The notes: generated by a model not told the origin, from the letters alone. Numbered from the stretch's first letter, positions 46,152 through 56,300 are shown. The stretch is DNA of 64,000 nucleotides from Novosphingobium sp. (GCF_027489515.1 NZ_JAIXZS010000026.1:1-64000), one strand, 5' to 3'. Program-made: numbers and translations.

Positions 46152-46488
46152 TGGCCAAGTCTTTTGCCCTGCTTGGGGAAGGGTCTGATAAGTGGACACC
46201 GCGGGTAGTGCCGCAAGGACAGGACCTCATTCCGGCCTGCGTTATGCCCGACTCCCCAGACTTGCGCGCATTAATGCTTGCCACTTCGCCGCTCCGAACT
46301 GTACTGCTTGTGCAGTGCAGCACTGCCAGTCCCGAAAGCTACAGCAGGTCTGGGTTTCAGCTTATCGCCACGGTGAACGGACGGAGGCAGGGCGGTTCCT
46401 GTTTGAAGATGTTCGAGAACACCTTGCGTCCGCAAGCGCGTATCACGCTATGAAGTTATCCGAAAGAACTGGCCCTGACCCATGGTAA
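46151..46488 (+). pseudogene. Possible small gene with a frameshift
   Basis: A 338-bp stretch between two operon genes. One frame (46151-46453, 100 codons) starts at an ATG overlapping the upstream TAA; another frame ends at 46488, overlapping the start of the polymerase gene at 46482 (its C-terminal part contains LFEDVREHLASASAYH). Both overlaps are typical of coupled operon genes yet lie in frames offset by -1, as if one gene of about 112 codons had suffered a frameshift. No family is recognised and no slippery heptamer is visible. It could equally be non-coding filler. Confidence 0.3.
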
Positions 46489-47963
46489 CGCTAGTCGTCA
46501 TATTAGTTTATATCCTGATATTGATGGTGAACGCGACGGCGTTGCGGGCGATAAATGTTCAACGCCTTCAATTTATCGACGGCGTAATTCTCGGCTTGAC
46601 GTATTACATAACGATTCCAATGTTTTTCATTCTGCTATCTGGCCGCATTGGTTCAAACTTTCTTCAGATCGAAGATTATCTGCCATACGAAGACATCAGC
46701 ACGACATTCGTGATATTTTCCGCGTCTCTGCTGGTATGCGGGCTTAAGATTTATCTCCCGGCGTTAATGTTGCGTCGAAGGTCCGCTTTGATGTCGATAC
46801 CACCGGTTGGTGGACCTGCTGCCGCACAGATACCCGCTTCCCCGCGCAGGAATGGCAATCGCCGTGGCTTCCGCTGGAGTTATGTGCATTGGTTGCTCGG
46901 CATGAATTTGGTGATCTATTACGCGTCCACCATCTTTGTGTTCTATCGAGCTGGCGTCGCCGATGGCGAGCACTGGTATCAGGCGACCTCTACGCTTCTC
47001 TCCGAGAGCCCGATCTACGTCATCATCAAGTACTTCTCAAACTTCACCCGAACATCGGTATTCGGCATTCTGGGCATACTCACGCTTCGTGACCCGAAAC
47101 GTCGGTACCAGTTGGCCGCCATTGGTCTGTTTGTTTGTGTGTCGGATCTCTTGATGACTTTCAATCGCGTTACGGTTGTCTATTTTGGCATTCTTTTGCT
47201 GATTGGTTCGTGGAACAAAATTTACAACATCTTGTTCGGTTTCTTTGTGCTGTTGTTTGGTGGTGTCTATATCGGATCGCTCTGGCCGGAATTTCGAGGT
47301 CAGGTCAGCAATTATGGCTATTCGCTGTCGGGCTTCGCGGATGCGTTTGCAAAAGCTGTGGAAGTGAATTCCAGATCCCTGCCATTCGTGGACGCGATGA
47401 ATGGCCTGTTCGAGTCCTTCACCTTCAGCGTGCTCAACTGGGAGGTGAAGCACTACAGCTATATCAGCGTCGATTTCGGGGCCTATTTCACCCGTCCGCT
47501 CGGCGTGATCATCCCGCGCTCGATCTGGCCCGATCGGCCCGAATCCTTTGCGCTCTTGCTTGGCCGCAACTTCTCCAAATCCGAGCTGGCCTTGAATTCT
47601 TACATCATCGGCGAGCCCTTCGCCAATTCATGGGTGTTCTGGCCGTCACTCGTGGTCATCGCGATCATGGCGAACGAACTTGTCTATCGCAAGTTGGGCC
47701 AGCGCGATCCGGTCTGGGGCTTCATCGGTGCCATGATAGGGTTTGCATGGTGGCGTTTTGACACGTCCTTCCTAGCCGTCTCGTTGCTGATCAGCCTGAT
47801 CGTGTACGGTGCCATGCAGGCTCTGGTTGGCAGCGGCACGCGTGCGACACGCGAAAGAGCGCGTGCGCCGGGACCGGATCGTCGCTTGCCCGTCTACGCC
47901 CCCGGTGGTCGGGCGACCACAGCACGCGGTCGTGGCCGCGGACGCCAGATCAATGCCAGGTAA
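46482..47963 (+). CDS. Wzy-like polysaccharide polymerase
   Basis: A 493-residue polytopic membrane protein with about eleven hydrophobic segments and no soluble domain except a basic C-terminal tail (residues 440-493, rich in Arg/Gly/Pro). Sequence is weakly conserved, as is usual for O-antigen polymerases. A large periplasmic region with VKHYSYISVDFGAYFTRPLGVIIPRSIWPDRPES sits where Wzy proteins carry their catalytic loop. The first 800 bp are clearly richer in A/T than the neighbours, a common sign of transferred wzy genes. The last 14 bp overlap the convergent BNR gene. Confidence 0.72.
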   Translation: MVTLVVILVYILILMVNATALRAINVQRLQFIDGVILGLTYYITIPMFFILLSGRIGSNFLQIEDYLPYEDISTTFVIFSASLLVCGLKIYLPALMLRRRSALMSIPPVGGPAAAQIPASPRRNGNRRGFRWSYVHWLLGMNLVIYYASTIFVFYRAGVADGEHWYQATSTLLSESPIYVIIKYFSNFTRTSVFGILGILTLRDPKRRYQLAAIGLFVCVSDLLMTFNRVTVVYFGILLLIGSWNKIYNILFGFFVLLFGGVYIGSLWPEFRGQVSNYGYSLSGFADAFAKAVEVNSRSLPFVDAMNGLFESFTFSVLNWEVKHYSYISVDFGAYFTRPLGVIIPRSIWPDRPESFALLLGRNFSKSELALNSYIIGEPFANSWVFWPSLVVIAIMANELVYRKLGQRDPVWGFIGAMIGFAWWRFDTSFLAVSLLISLIVYGAMQALVGSGTRATRERARAPGPDRRLPVYAPGGRATTARGRGRGRQINAR

Positions 47964-49350
47964 GGCCGTCGTCGGTTGAAACCAGCGTGACGGCGCCCCG
48001 TTCGCGCATGGTCACATACCAGCACAAACCATGGCCGCAGTCCTTCGTTTCCGTGCCCACAAGGCCTTCCTGCGCCGCCTCGGCCCGAGTCAACATGTTC
48101 GGGTAATAGCGGAAATTCAGATAGAGTTGCCCGAGGCTGTCCACCGTCAAGCGCTGCCGCCAGGCCGAATAGTGTGATCGATCCGGCTCGGCTATCGGCC
48201 GAACGATCGAGCCGTCCGGCCATCGCTGCCAGGGTTTGTTCCACGGTTTGCGCAGCTGCACGAGCGGATAGCGGGCCGACGCATCGGTCAGCCGCGAGAT
48301 CAGGTTCAGCGTGCCGTCGCTGCTCATGGCGAGGCTGACATATGTGAAGACATCGCCCTTCGCGAGGCCGCTTGTGCCGATCGGACTGGCGGAAGACCAG
48401 CCGCCAACGGCTGAGTCCTGCGCGTCTGCACGCACCCACTGCAATAGCGCATGATGGGCGCCGATAATGACGATGAGACGCCGGTCTGGCCCCATTGTGA
48501 TCGCCGGGATGTCATGTCCATCGGCGCACGCCTGCGTGAGGCTGCGGCCTAGCACGACTTCGTCACCCACCAAGGCGTGCCTGGCCCGGTCGACTTGCCG
48601 GACGACGATCTTGGTCCCGGTGGTCGAGCAGTCATCGGCGTTGAAAGCAACGAAGACCTGACCTTTGGTTGTGAAGGTTGAATTGGCGGCACCCGAATGG
48701 TTTCCGGCAAGAATGCTGTTGCTGCTGATCAGGATCGACGGTCCATCGGGAAGGATTGCGCCGCCAACGTCCTTGAACAGGTTCAGCCAGAGCCGCTTGC
48801 CGACCACGCCGCCGTAGTTTTCAAAGCTGAGCACTGTTGGTGGTCCGGCATGATCATTGAACGCGTCAGGGCGTTCGATCGCGGCGTTGCGGCCCGGAAG
48901 CTTCAGGGCGTGCCAGTCCCTCCCGCCGTTGTCGGACCACAGCAGCGCGGCGTTGCGGAGGTTCGAATATCGCGGAATGAGCAACGTATAGAGCCTGCCC
49001 GAGGCATCGGACACGACGGACTTGTCATTCATGAAGCCCCTGTCCCATCGGCGATCCCATTGACCGGCGACATCGGGAATGTCGCGGTTGATCGCGACCT
49101 CGGCCAGCTTCTCGAAATCCATCGCCGCAACCTGGGTCCCGTTTCGCAAGACGATCAGCTGCTTTTCATCGCGCAGGTACGTTGTGCCATCGGCGCCGAA
49201 CCCCGGGCTGCCGGTGTCGAGCGGTGAGCCCGCGTGGCCTGAGGCGGCGACAAGCCGGTATTCGGATGGGCGCGCGACGGTGCAGGGGAGAAACAGCAAT
49301 GGGGCCAGTATCAGTTTGACCATCAGCCGGAATGTCGTCGTGCTTGTCAT
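47950..49350 (-). CDS. BNR-4 repeat secreted protein
   Basis: A 466-residue exported protein of the BNR-4 (PF15892) beta-propeller type. Signal peptide in residues 1-32 (LILAPLLFLPCTVA). Asp-box motifs SDNGGRDW (near residue 135) and STDDGLTW at the C-terminus are visible, and the run CADGHDIPAITMGPDRRLIVIIGAHH is the BNR-4 core. Family members bind or cleave polysaccharides such as ulvan or sialylated glycans, so it may process the locus product. Start at 49350 is chosen for the signal peptide; 49323 is an alternative. It is the last gene of the minus-strand unit and is separated by 149 bp from the glycosyltransferase. Confidence 0.78.
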   Translation of the reverse strand: MTSTTTFRLMVKLILAPLLFLPCTVARPSEYRLVAASGHAGSPLDTGSPGFGADGTTYLRDEKQLIVLRNGTQVAAMDFEKLAEVAINRDIPDVAGQWDRRWDRGFMNDKSVVSDASGRLYTLLIPRYSNLRNAALLWSDNGGRDWHALKLPGRNAAIERPDAFNDHAGPPTVLSFENYGGVVGKRLWLNLFKDVGGAILPDGPSILISSNSILAGNHSGAANSTFTTKGQVFVAFNADDCSTTGTKIVVRQVDRARHALVGDEVVLGRSLTQACADGHDIPAITMGPDRRLIVIIGAHHALLQWVRADAQDSAVGGWSSASPIGTSGLAKGDVFTYVSLAMSSDGTLNLISRLTDASARYPLVQLRKPWNKPWQRWPDGSIVRPIAEPDRSHYSAWRQRLTVDSLGQLYLNFRYYPNMLTRAEAAQEGLVGTETKDCGHGLCWYVTMRERGAVTLVSTDDGLTWH

Positions 49351-49499
49351 CCTTGTCGCACCTTCAATTGCCGGCCACCGGATTGCGGCATCATGGATGC
49401 ACGACAGTGTACAGATGCTGACGGTGTCCCCAGGAATACGCAGCAGCGGTTCCGGGCAGCGCGATGTCCGCCGCACAAGATCACCAAATCCCTCCGGCT

Positions 49500-50735
49500 T
49501 TAGGCACCGGTCGACCTGCCGCGTACCAACTCCTGAATTGCACTCTCGAGGGAATCGAGAATGGACTTGCGGCCCCAACGCTCTCTTGCTCGCACAAGGG
49601 CGGCCTGACCTAACTCAAGTCGGGCTGCCTCATCGTCAATGAGACTGATGATTGCATCCGCAAGCGCTTGAGCGTCGCCCGGCGCAGCCAGTCGTCCGCA
49701 TCCATCCACTTCCGCGTAGAGCCCGGTTCCCGGATCGGCGGTAGCGATCACCGGACGCCCGGATTGCAGCATGTTGGTAAGTTTGGAGGGCAGGACGAGG
49801 TCGGCAGCACCCGGTATCTGAGGAAGCAGGTGCAGGGATGCAAGCGAAAGCAAATCGCCCATGCGTTCGGCTGGCTGCAGATCATGAAGCTGGACGTTTG
49901 CGAGGCCCTCGGCCATCTGTGCCAGCCTGATCCGATTGGGGCCTTCACCACAGATCACAAAGACCAGATCCGAGCGGTGGCGAAGCAATTGCGCCGCTTC
50001 GATTACGATCTCGATGCCTTGCTTGTTGGCAATGTTTCCAGAGTAAAGTGCGACTTTGCGATCACCGATGCCCCACTCCTGGCGATAGGCAGCACCATGA
50101 GTGTCGTTGGGCGCAAACGTTGCGTTACTCCAGTTCCGCAGCTCATAGATGCGTTCCGGGGGGACGCCCTTTTCGATCAGTTTGGCGCACATTTGCGGAC
50201 TGATCGTGGAGACCCGCGCGGCTGACTGGAGGATACGATGTTCGACCGCCCGCGCGCATCGCTCTACCGGTCCGCCCCCTTTGACAAGATTGGTCGCAAA
50301 GGCGGCCTCAACTTCGAAATCCTGGATGTGGACCCAGAGCGGAGCATGGGCGCGTCCTGCGGCACGCGCAGCTATGGGCACAGACATCAAAGAGGGCGCA
50401 ATCGCTAGGACCAGGTCAGGATTTTGGCGGGCCGCTGCCATCATCGGCGCACTCGCAGACAGCGCAAAACTCGCGTGATGAAGAAGACGACGCGATCCGT
50501 TGGGCGTCGCCGGAACATAGTGCGGCACCCTTGTAACGTTGACCCCATTCTCGACGGTGTCCGTGCGTCCTTTAGGCTGGCCCGCATAAGGGCGCCATTG
50601 CGGATAATAGGGTTTGCCGGCAACCACCTCGACCTGATGACCGCGCGATGCCATCTCCTCGGCGAGGCCAGTTGTGTAGGGGCCGATCCCAACCGGTTCC
50701 GGCGCATAATTCAGCCCTAGAATCAGCAGCTTCAC
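49500..50735 (-). CDS. WcaI-like glycosyltransferase
   Basis: A 411-residue GT4-family glycosyltransferase with clear similarity to colanic-acid WcaI. N-terminus KLLILGLNYAPEPVGIGPYTTGLAEEMASRGHQVEVV, middle VHIQDFEVEAAFATNL, and C-terminal QIPGAADLVLPSKLTNMLQSGRPVIATADPGTG all match that group. It likely transfers a fucose or related residue to the repeat unit, which fits the adjacent GDP-fucose genes. Ends 149 bp before the BNR gene and starts 39 bp after fcl. Confidence 0.88.
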   Translation of the reverse strand: MKLLILGLNYAPEPVGIGPYTTGLAEEMASRGHQVEVVAGKPYYPQWRPYAGQPKGRTDTVENGVNVTRVPHYVPATPNGSRRLLHHASFALSASAPMMAAARQNPDLVLAIAPSLMSVPIAARAAGRAHAPLWVHIQDFEVEAAFATNLVKGGGPVERCARAVEHRILQSAARVSTISPQMCAKLIEKGVPPERIYELRNWSNATFAPNDTHGAAYRQEWGIGDRKVALYSGNIANKQGIEIVIEAAQLLRHRSDLVFVICGEGPNRIRLAQMAEGLANVQLHDLQPAERMGDLLSLASLHLLPQIPGAADLVLPSKLTNMLQSGRPVIATADPGTGLYAEVDGCGRLAAPGDAQALADAIISLIDDEAARLELGQAALVRARERWGRKSILDSLESAIQELVRGRSTGA

Positions 50736-50774
50736 CCCGGCCTACCTCTCTTAACTGCGATTCGGGATCGAAAC

Positions 50775-51731
50775 TCAGGCCAACGCCTGCTTTAGGTTTC
50801 CAGCGACGTAATCCCGATATGCGGAAGCAACGCCGTCAGACAGGCCAATCGAAGGCGCCCAACCCATGCCGAGCAGCTTGTCGCTGCTCATCAGCTTGCG
50901 TGGCGTTCCATCCGGCTTGGTCAGATCCCGTTCGATCCGGCCTTGAAAACCGACCACCCCACAAACCAACTCGGTCAACTCGCCGATGGTGATGTCAGTG
51001 CCGGAACCGACATTGACATGGCCATCATCCGAATAGGACTTCAGCAGGAATACGCTGGCATCGGCCAGATCATCGACATGCAGGAACTCGCGGCGCGGGG
51101 TGCCAGTGCCCCAGATCGTGATGCTGTCAGCCCCGGCCAGCTTGGCCTCATGAGCCTTGCGAATCAGCGCGGGCATCACGTGGCTGTTGGCAAGGTCGTA
51201 GTTGTCGCCGGGACCATAGAGATTGGTCGGCATCGCCGAGATAAAGTCACAGCCGTACTGTCGGCGATAGGCCTGGCACAGCTTGATCCCGGCGATCTTG
51301 GCCACCGCATACCATTCGTTGGTCGGCTCCAGCGGCCCGGTAAGGAGCGATTCCTCGACGATCGGCTGCTCGGCGAACTTGGGGTAGATGCACGAAGAGC
51401 CGAGGAACAGCAGCTTGGCCGCGCCCTGGGTCCGGGCAGCCTCGATGATATTCGCCTCGATCATGAGGTTGTCGTAGAGGAACTCTGCCGGATAGGTGTC
51501 GTTGGCATAGATTCCGCCGACCTTCGCGGCGGCGAGCACCACGACATCCGGCTTCTCTGCCGCAAACCATGCGCGAACCGCCGCCTGCTCGCGCAGATCG
51601 ACTTGCGCACGGCTTGCCGTCAGCACCGTGCAATTCTCCTGTGCCAGTCTCCGCACGACGGCCGAGCCGACCATGCCGCGGTGCCCGGCGACGTAGACAC
51701 GCTTGCCGGCCAGATCGAAAGTTCCTGACAT
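50775..51731 (-). CDS. fcl: GDP-L-fucose synthase
   Basis: A 318-residue SDR-family epimerase/reductase that converts GDP-4-keto-6-deoxy-mannose to GDP-L-fucose with NADPH. Cofactor motif GHRGMVGSA near residue 17, substrate loop SSCIYP near 106, catalytic YAVAK near 136 and the family segment [12 protein letters not shown] are intact. The ATG at 51731 is used; upstream residues in the longer frame belong to the gmd end. It starts 1 bp after the gmd stop, so the two enzymes are coupled. Confidence 0.94.
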   Translation of the reverse strand: MSGTFDLAGKRVYVAGHRGMVGSAVVRRLAQENCTVLTASRAQVDLREQAAVRAWFAAEKPDVVVLAAAKVGGIYANDTYPAEFLYDNLMIEANIIEAARTQGAAKLLFLGSSCIYPKFAEQPIVEESLLTGPLEPTNEWYAVAKIAGIKLCQAYRRQYGCDFISAMPTNLYGPGDNYDLANSHVMPALIRKAHEAKLAGADSITIWGTGTPRREFLHVDDLADASVFLLKSYSDDGHVNVGSGTDITIGELTELVCGVVGFQGRIERDLTKPDGTPRKLMSSDKLLGMGWAPSIGLSDGVASAYRDYVAGNLKQALA

Positions 51732-51732
51732 G

Positions 51733-52806
51733 TCAGGCGTCCTTGGCGATGGGGGCGTCACGCATGGTTTCAAGGTCGGACAGGACCATTTCACGCGCCA
51801 GCTCACGGGCCGACGTCTCGTGGGTCCAACCCAGCTTCTGATTCGCCTTGGTCGGATCGCCAATCAGGAGATCGACTTCGGTCGGACGGAAGTAACGCGG
51901 ATCGACCTCAACAAGGCATTTGCCGGTCTTCTTGCAATGGCCCTTCTCGGCAGCACCTTCTCCGGTAAATTCGATCTCGATGCCGACATCCTCGAAGGCC
52001 CAGCGCACGAACTCGCGGACTTCGGTCGTCTCGCCGGTCGCCAGCACGTAATCGTCAGGCTCGTCCTGCTGCAGCATCATCCACATGCCGCGCACGTATT
52101 CGCGGGCATGGCCCCAGTCGCGCTTGGCATCGAGGTTGCCGAGGTAAAGCTTTTCCTGGCGGCCCAGCGCGATGGCCGCAGCCGCCCGGGTGATCTTGCG
52201 GGTCACGAAAGTCTCGCCGCGCAGCGGACTTTCATGGTTGAACAGAATCCCGTTCGAGGCATGGATGCCATAGGCCTCGCGGTAGTTGACCACGATCCAG
52301 TAACCGTAAAGCTTCGCCACGCCATAAGGCGAGCGCGGATAGAACGGCGTCGTCTCCCGCTGCGGTACTTCCTGCACCAGACCATAAAGCTCGGAAGTGG
52401 AGGCTTGGTAGAATCTCGTCTTGCCTTCGAGACGCAGAATGCGAATCGCCTCAAGCAGGCGAAGCGTGCCGATCGCGTCGGCGTTCGCCGTGTACTCGGG
52501 TGTCTCGAACGAAACTTGCACATGGCTTTGTGCAGCCAGGTTGTAGATCTCGTCCGGCTGGACCTCCTGCACGAGGCGGATCAGGTTCGTCGCATCCGTC
52601 AAATCACCGTAATGGAGGTGAAACTTCTGGTGCGGGACGTGCGGATCTTCGTAGATATCCTCGATTCTTCCCGTGTTGAAGGAAGACGAACGGCGCTTCA
52701 TGCCGTGGACGACATACCCCTTCTCGAGCAGGAGCCGAGCGAGGTAGGCCCCGTCCTGCCCGGTGACGCCGGTGATAAGTGCAACCTTGCCTTGTCCGCT
52801 GAGCAT
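51733..52806 (-). CDS. gmd: GDP-mannose 4,6-dehydratase
   Basis: A 357-residue SDR-family dehydratase that makes GDP-4-keto-6-deoxy-D-mannose from GDP-mannose. NADP motif [11 protein letters not shown] near residue 13, [21 protein letters not shown], and [10 protein letters not shown] with the catalytic Tyr-Lys. The [15 protein letters not shown] motif is typical. First of the fucose genes; lptA ends 131 bp upstream on the same strand. Confidence 0.95.
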   Translation of the reverse strand: MLSGQGKVALITGVTGQDGAYLARLLLEKGYVVHGMKRRSSSFNTGRIEDIYEDPHVPHQKFHLHYGDLTDATNLIRLVQEVQPDEIYNLAAQSHVQVSFETPEYTANADAIGTLRLLEAIRILRLEGKTRFYQASTSELYGLVQEVPQRETTPFYPRSPYGVAKLYGYWIVVNYREAYGIHASNGILFNHESPLRGETFVTRKITRAAAAIALGRQEKLYLGNLDAKRDWGHAREYVRGMWMMLQQDEPDDYVLATGETTEVREFVRWAFEDVGIEIEFTGEGAAEKGHCKKTGKCLVEVDPRYFRPTEVDLLIGDPTKANQKLGWTHETSARELAREMVLSDLETMRDAPIAKDA

Positions 52807-52937
52807 GTAAACATACCTACGCTATTGTGCCGATGCGAAACGTCTAGCTGCAGTGCGGCGCAAGGCAAGCGGAATGCGCACTGCGCTTCAATCTCTCGGC
52901 TTACCTCGCCAAGGCGTTACCCCGGCCAGGATCGCGT

Positions 52938-53513
52938 TTAGGTCTTTGGCACGGTGAAACTGCCGCTGACCCGCCCATTTCCGCGACTCGGTTGCGGCCC
53001 GGATCCTGCAGAGGAACCGCCAGAGGCCCGGCCATCGATGTTCGAAATGCCGGTAGTGAGGTCGATCACCAAGCGTCCGCCATTGAGTGTGTCGCTTCCA
53101 CGTCGCAGTGCAACATTTCCTGCCATCGTGATGAGCTTGCGATCGAAGTCGTACACAGCAACATCGCCGCTGGCGCGTTCACTTCCACGCGTGACGACGA
53201 CGCCGCCGGTGGCTTCGATACGCTGGATCTGCAGCGATCCGGTATCGGTATAGGCCACCGTGGTCCGTGCAGCCTTCATGGTGAGATCGGCCTGGGTAAT
53301 GTCGACGCTGCCGGACAGAACAACGCGGTTCTGCTTGTCCTGAAGCTCGATGCGGTCAGCCGCGTAGTTGACCGGTGCCTTGCTGTTGTGCGCAGCGATG
53401 GCCTGCGCCGAAAGATGCTGCGCGCCCGCGACAAGGGCGGCGCTCGCGCCGAAACCGATCGCAAAGGATCGTAGCGGCCGGCCGGCCTTGAGGGCTTCGA
53501 TCAACGTCATCAT
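52938..53513 (-). CDS. lptA: LPS transport periplasmic protein LptA
   Basis: A 191-residue OstA/LptA-type protein that forms the periplasmic bridge carrying lipopolysaccharide. A signal peptide is visible (FAIGFGASAALVAGAQHLSAQA), then the OstA strands with NYAADRIELQDKQNRVVLSGSVDITQ. The tail after residue 165 is Gly/Ser-rich. The ATG at 53513 overlaps the lptC stop (ATGA). The usual next gene, lptB, is not present; gmd follows instead. Confidence 0.88.
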   Translation of the reverse strand: MMTLIEALKAGRPLRSFAIGFGASAALVAGAQHLSAQAIAAHNSKAPVNYAADRIELQDKQNRVVLSGSVDITQADLTMKAARTTVAYTDTGSLQIQRIEATGGVVVTRGSERASGDVAVYDFDRKLITMAGNVALRRGSDTLNGGRLVIDLTTGISNIDGRASGGSSAGSGPQPSRGNGRVSGSFTVPKT

Positions 53514-54166
53514 GGCATCTTCAGCTTGCCTGGCTCCATCGTCAGGCGGGCGTGGCCATCGAGCGTGATGGTACGCGCCTCAAGATCCGCGCTTATCCTG
53601 TCGGCCGAGAAAGTGCCAGCAGGAATGCGGCCTTCCGCCCGCCCCTGGCTGACGAGGAGCCGCTTGCCGATGTCGATATCGGCACCGCCGGTGATCATCC
53701 GATAGCCGTCGGACGTCTCGAAGTTGACCGGGGTCGGCACGTCGATCTTCTGCTTGGCGAAATCGTAGATGCCCGCGCCCGTCGTAAGGCTGGCCGGCCC
53801 GTCGGTCAGCATGACACGCGCGGTGATGTCGCGCATCTCGACCTCGTCGCGCTTTTCCGAATGCTGCACCGCGCTTCCCGCGGTGACCGAAAAGTTCCGC
53901 CCGGAATCGTCCTGTCCGCGGTACATCGCGCTGACCACACGCAGCCGGTCATTGACCATCGCCACCTTGTTGCGATCGAGCAGGAAGCTGATTTCACCGC
54001 GCGGGGAAAACGGCGCAATCACCAGAACCGCAAGCAGGGCCCCGATCAGCGCGGGCATGCCCATCGCCACCATCCGGACCATGCGATCATGGAAGCCGCC
54101 GGGCGCAGCGAAATGCTGGCGGCGACCGCGCAGGTTGTCGGCCTTCTGCGTCATTGTCCCGGGCAT
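53510..54166 (-). CDS. lptC: LPS export protein LptC
   Basis: A 218-residue single-pass inner-membrane protein linking the LptBFG transporter to LptA. One membrane helix near residues 36-54 (ALIGALLAVLVIAPF), then an OstA-like beta domain (RVVSAMYRGQDDSGRNFSVTAGSA, VNFETSDGYRM). ATG at 54166 is chosen for the AGGTGA about ten bases upstream; ATG 54154 would shorten it by four residues. Located between rnd and lptA as in other sphingomonads. Confidence 0.85.
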   Translation of the reverse strand: MPGTMTQKADNLRGRRQHFAAPGGFHDRMVRMVAMGMPALIGALLAVLVIAPFSPRGEISFLLDRNKVAMVNDRLRVVSAMYRGQDDSGRNFSVTAGSAVQHSEKRDEVEMRDITARVMLTDGPASLTTGAGIYDFAKQKIDVPTPVNFETSDGYRMITGGADIDIGKRLLVSQGRAEGRIPAGTFSADRISADLEARTITLDGHARLTMEPGKLKMP

Positions 54167-54190
54167 CTGGTCAATGTCACCTGCAAGCTC

Positions 54191-54808
54191 TCACTCGTGG
54201 CTGAAGATGTCGCGGTCTGCCCAGCCGGCAATGTCCAGCAGAGCTCGCGTCGGCAGGAACTCGAAGCAGGCCTGCGCCACGTCGGTACGCCCTTCGCGTG
54301 CCAGCCTCTCGACGAAGATCAGATGCATCGCATGGAGATAGCGTACGTCGGACGCGGCATAGTCCTGCTGCGCGTCGCTCAGCGTCGGTGCACCCCAGTC
54401 GCTCGATTGCTGCTGCTTGGAAATCTCCTTGCCGAGCAGCTCGCGCACCAGTTCCTTGAGGCCGTGGCGGTCGGTGTAGGTGCGTACCAGCTTCGAGGCA
54501 ATCTTGGTGCAGAACACCGGAGCAGCCATCACCTTGAGGTAGTAGTGGATCGCGGCGAGGTCGAATCGCGCGAAGTGAAACAGCTTCAGCCGCGCAGGAT
54601 CGGCGAGCACGGCGCGCAGATTGGGGGCGGCGTAGCTGCTCCCGGCCGCAAAGCGCACCAGATGCTCGTCACCATGCCCATCGGATATCTGCAGCAAGCA
54701 GAGCCGGTCACGCGGGGTGACGAGCCCCATGGTTTCTGTATCGACAGCAACCGGCCCCGGCGCGAGCACGCCTTCGGGCAAGTCTTCTTCATGAAGGTAA
54801 ACAGCCAT
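54191..54808 (-). CDS. rnd: Ribonuclease D-type 3'-5' exonuclease (catalytic domain only)
   Basis: A 205-residue DEDDy exonuclease. ExoI motif DTETMGL with Asp23/Glu25, ExoII FHFARFDLAA with the Asp, and ExoIII YAASDVRYLH with Tyr and Asp. It lacks the HRDC domains of Escherichia coli RNase D (375 residues), as in other alphaproteobacterial short forms. It would trim tRNA or small RNA 3' ends. Lies upstream of lptC with a 24-bp gap, an arrangement common in alphaproteobacteria. Confidence 0.9.
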   Translation of the reverse strand: MAVYLHEEDLPEGVLAPGPVAVDTETMGLVTPRDRLCLLQISDGHGDEHLVRFAAGSSYAAPNLRAVLADPARLKLFHFARFDLAAIHYYLKVMAAPVFCTKIASKLVRTYTDRHGLKELVRELLGKEISKQQQSSDWGAPTLSDAQQDYAASDVRYLHAMHLIFVERLAREGRTDVAQACFEFLPTRALLDIAGWADRDIFSHE

Positions 54809-54870
54809 TCGCTCCGCTTAGGCCTTCGCCGCAGTGGCGGCAAGCGCGGGAATCGGCGCGATGCCAAGCG

Positions 54871-56187
54871 TTACGTGCGTCCGACGCTGCTATAGTGCCA
54901 TCCGGCGCCGCGCACTTCATCGGGATTGTAGACGTTGCGCAGGTCGACCAGCACGCGGCTGCTCACCAGCTGGCCGACCCGCTCGAGGTCGATACCGCGG
55001 AAAGCGTCCCATTCGGTCACGAGTACAACGGCATCAGCACCGGTGACCGCTTCATACGCGCTCTTCGCCATGGTCACCTCTGGCATCAGAGGAGCTGCCG
55101 CTGCCATGCCTTCCGGATCGTAGGCCACGATCTGCGCGCCCACATCGAGCAGCGCCTGGACAATCGCGATCGAGGGCGCATCGCGCATGTCATCGGTATT
55201 GGGCTTGAAGGTGAGGCCGAGGAGCGCAATGCGCCGACCACGCGGCTCGCCCACGCCAGCTTCGGCCATGGCTTCGATCACCTTGCGGCCCATGGCGCGC
55301 TTGCGGGTATCGTTGGTGCGCACCACCGCCTCGACGATCCGCACCGGGCTCGCATAGTCCTCGGCGGTCTTGAGCAGCGCTAGCGTGTCCTTGGGGAAGC
55401 AGCTGCCGCCATAGCCCGGCCCGGCATGGAGGAACTTCGAGCCGATGCGGTTGTCGAGACCGATCCCGCGTGCGACATCCTGCACGTCAGCGCCCACTTT
55501 CTCGCACAGGTCCGCCATCTCGTTGATGAAGGTGATCTTGGTCGCGAGAAACGCGTTGGCGGCGTACTTGATGAGTTCGCTGCTGCGCCGCCCGGTGAAA
55601 AGCAGCGGCGCCTTGTTGAGGAACAGCGGGCGATAGACCTCGGTCATCACGCCGCGCTCCCACTCTTCCTCGGCCCCGACGACGATGCGGTCAGGCCGCT
55701 TGAAATCGCCGATCGCGGCGCCCTCGCGCAGGAACTCGGGGTTGGAAACGACGGCGAACTTTGCGTCCGGCGCCCGTTCGCGGATGATCCGCTCCACTTC
55801 ATCGCCCGTTCCGACCGGCACCGTCGACTTGGTCACGATCACGGCCGGACCGGTCAGCCCGTCCGCGATTTCCTGCGCGACCGCATAGACATAGGAGAGG
55901 TCGGCATGGCCATCGCCGCGCCGCGACGGCGTACCGACGGCGATAAAGATCGCCTGTGCACCGTCAATCGAAGCCGCCAGATCGGTCGAGAACGACAGCC
56001 GGCCAGCCTGCACGTTGCCGGCCACCAGTTCGGCAAGTCCGGGTTCGTAGATCGGCATCACCCCGGCAACCAGCCGGTCGATCTTGCTCGCATCCTTGTC
56101 GATGCAAACCACGTCATGGCCGAAATCGGCGAAGCAGGCACCCGATACCAGTCCGACGTAGCCGGAGCCCACCATTGCGATCTTCAT
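54871..56187 (-). CDS. ugd: UDP-glucose 6-dehydrogenase
   Basis: A 438-residue enzyme that oxidises UDP-glucose to UDP-glucuronate with two NAD+. N-terminus [26 protein letters not shown] is diagnostic. The catalytic cysteine is in [13 protein letters not shown] near residue 258, and [16 protein letters not shown] marks the C-terminal domain. The ATG at 56187 is used because GGGGAT precedes it and the Rossmann strand starts there. It supplies UDP-GlcA to the polymer, using GalU product. The next gene rnd begins 62 bp downstream. Confidence 0.94.
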   Translation of the reverse strand: MKIAMVGSGYVGLVSGACFADFGHDVVCIDKDASKIDRLVAGVMPIYEPGLAELVAGNVQAGRLSFSTDLAASIDGAQAIFIAVGTPSRRGDGHADLSYVYAVAQEIADGLTGPAVIVTKSTVPVGTGDEVERIIRERAPDAKFAVVSNPEFLREGAAIGDFKRPDRIVVGAEEEWERGVMTEVYRPLFLNKAPLLFTGRRSSELIKYAANAFLATKITFINEMADLCEKVGADVQDVARGIGLDNRIGSKFLHAGPGYGGSCFPKDTLALLKTAEDYASPVRIVEAVVRTNDTRKRAMGRKVIEAMAEAGVGEPRGRRIALLGLTFKPNTDDMRDAPSIAIVQALLDVGAQIVAYDPEGMAAAAPLMPEVTMAKSAYEAVTGADAVVLVTEWDAFRGIDLERVGQLVSSRVLVDLRNVYNPDEVRGAGWHYSSVGRT

Positions 56188-56300
56188 ACCGAAATCCCCG
56201 CGTACACAGCCAAAAGTACGTAGGGGCGGATAGCAAGGGGAAGTACCCCCTTGCAAATGGTATTCCCGCACTGCAGCAAAAGGTTTACGCTGCGCGTAGT

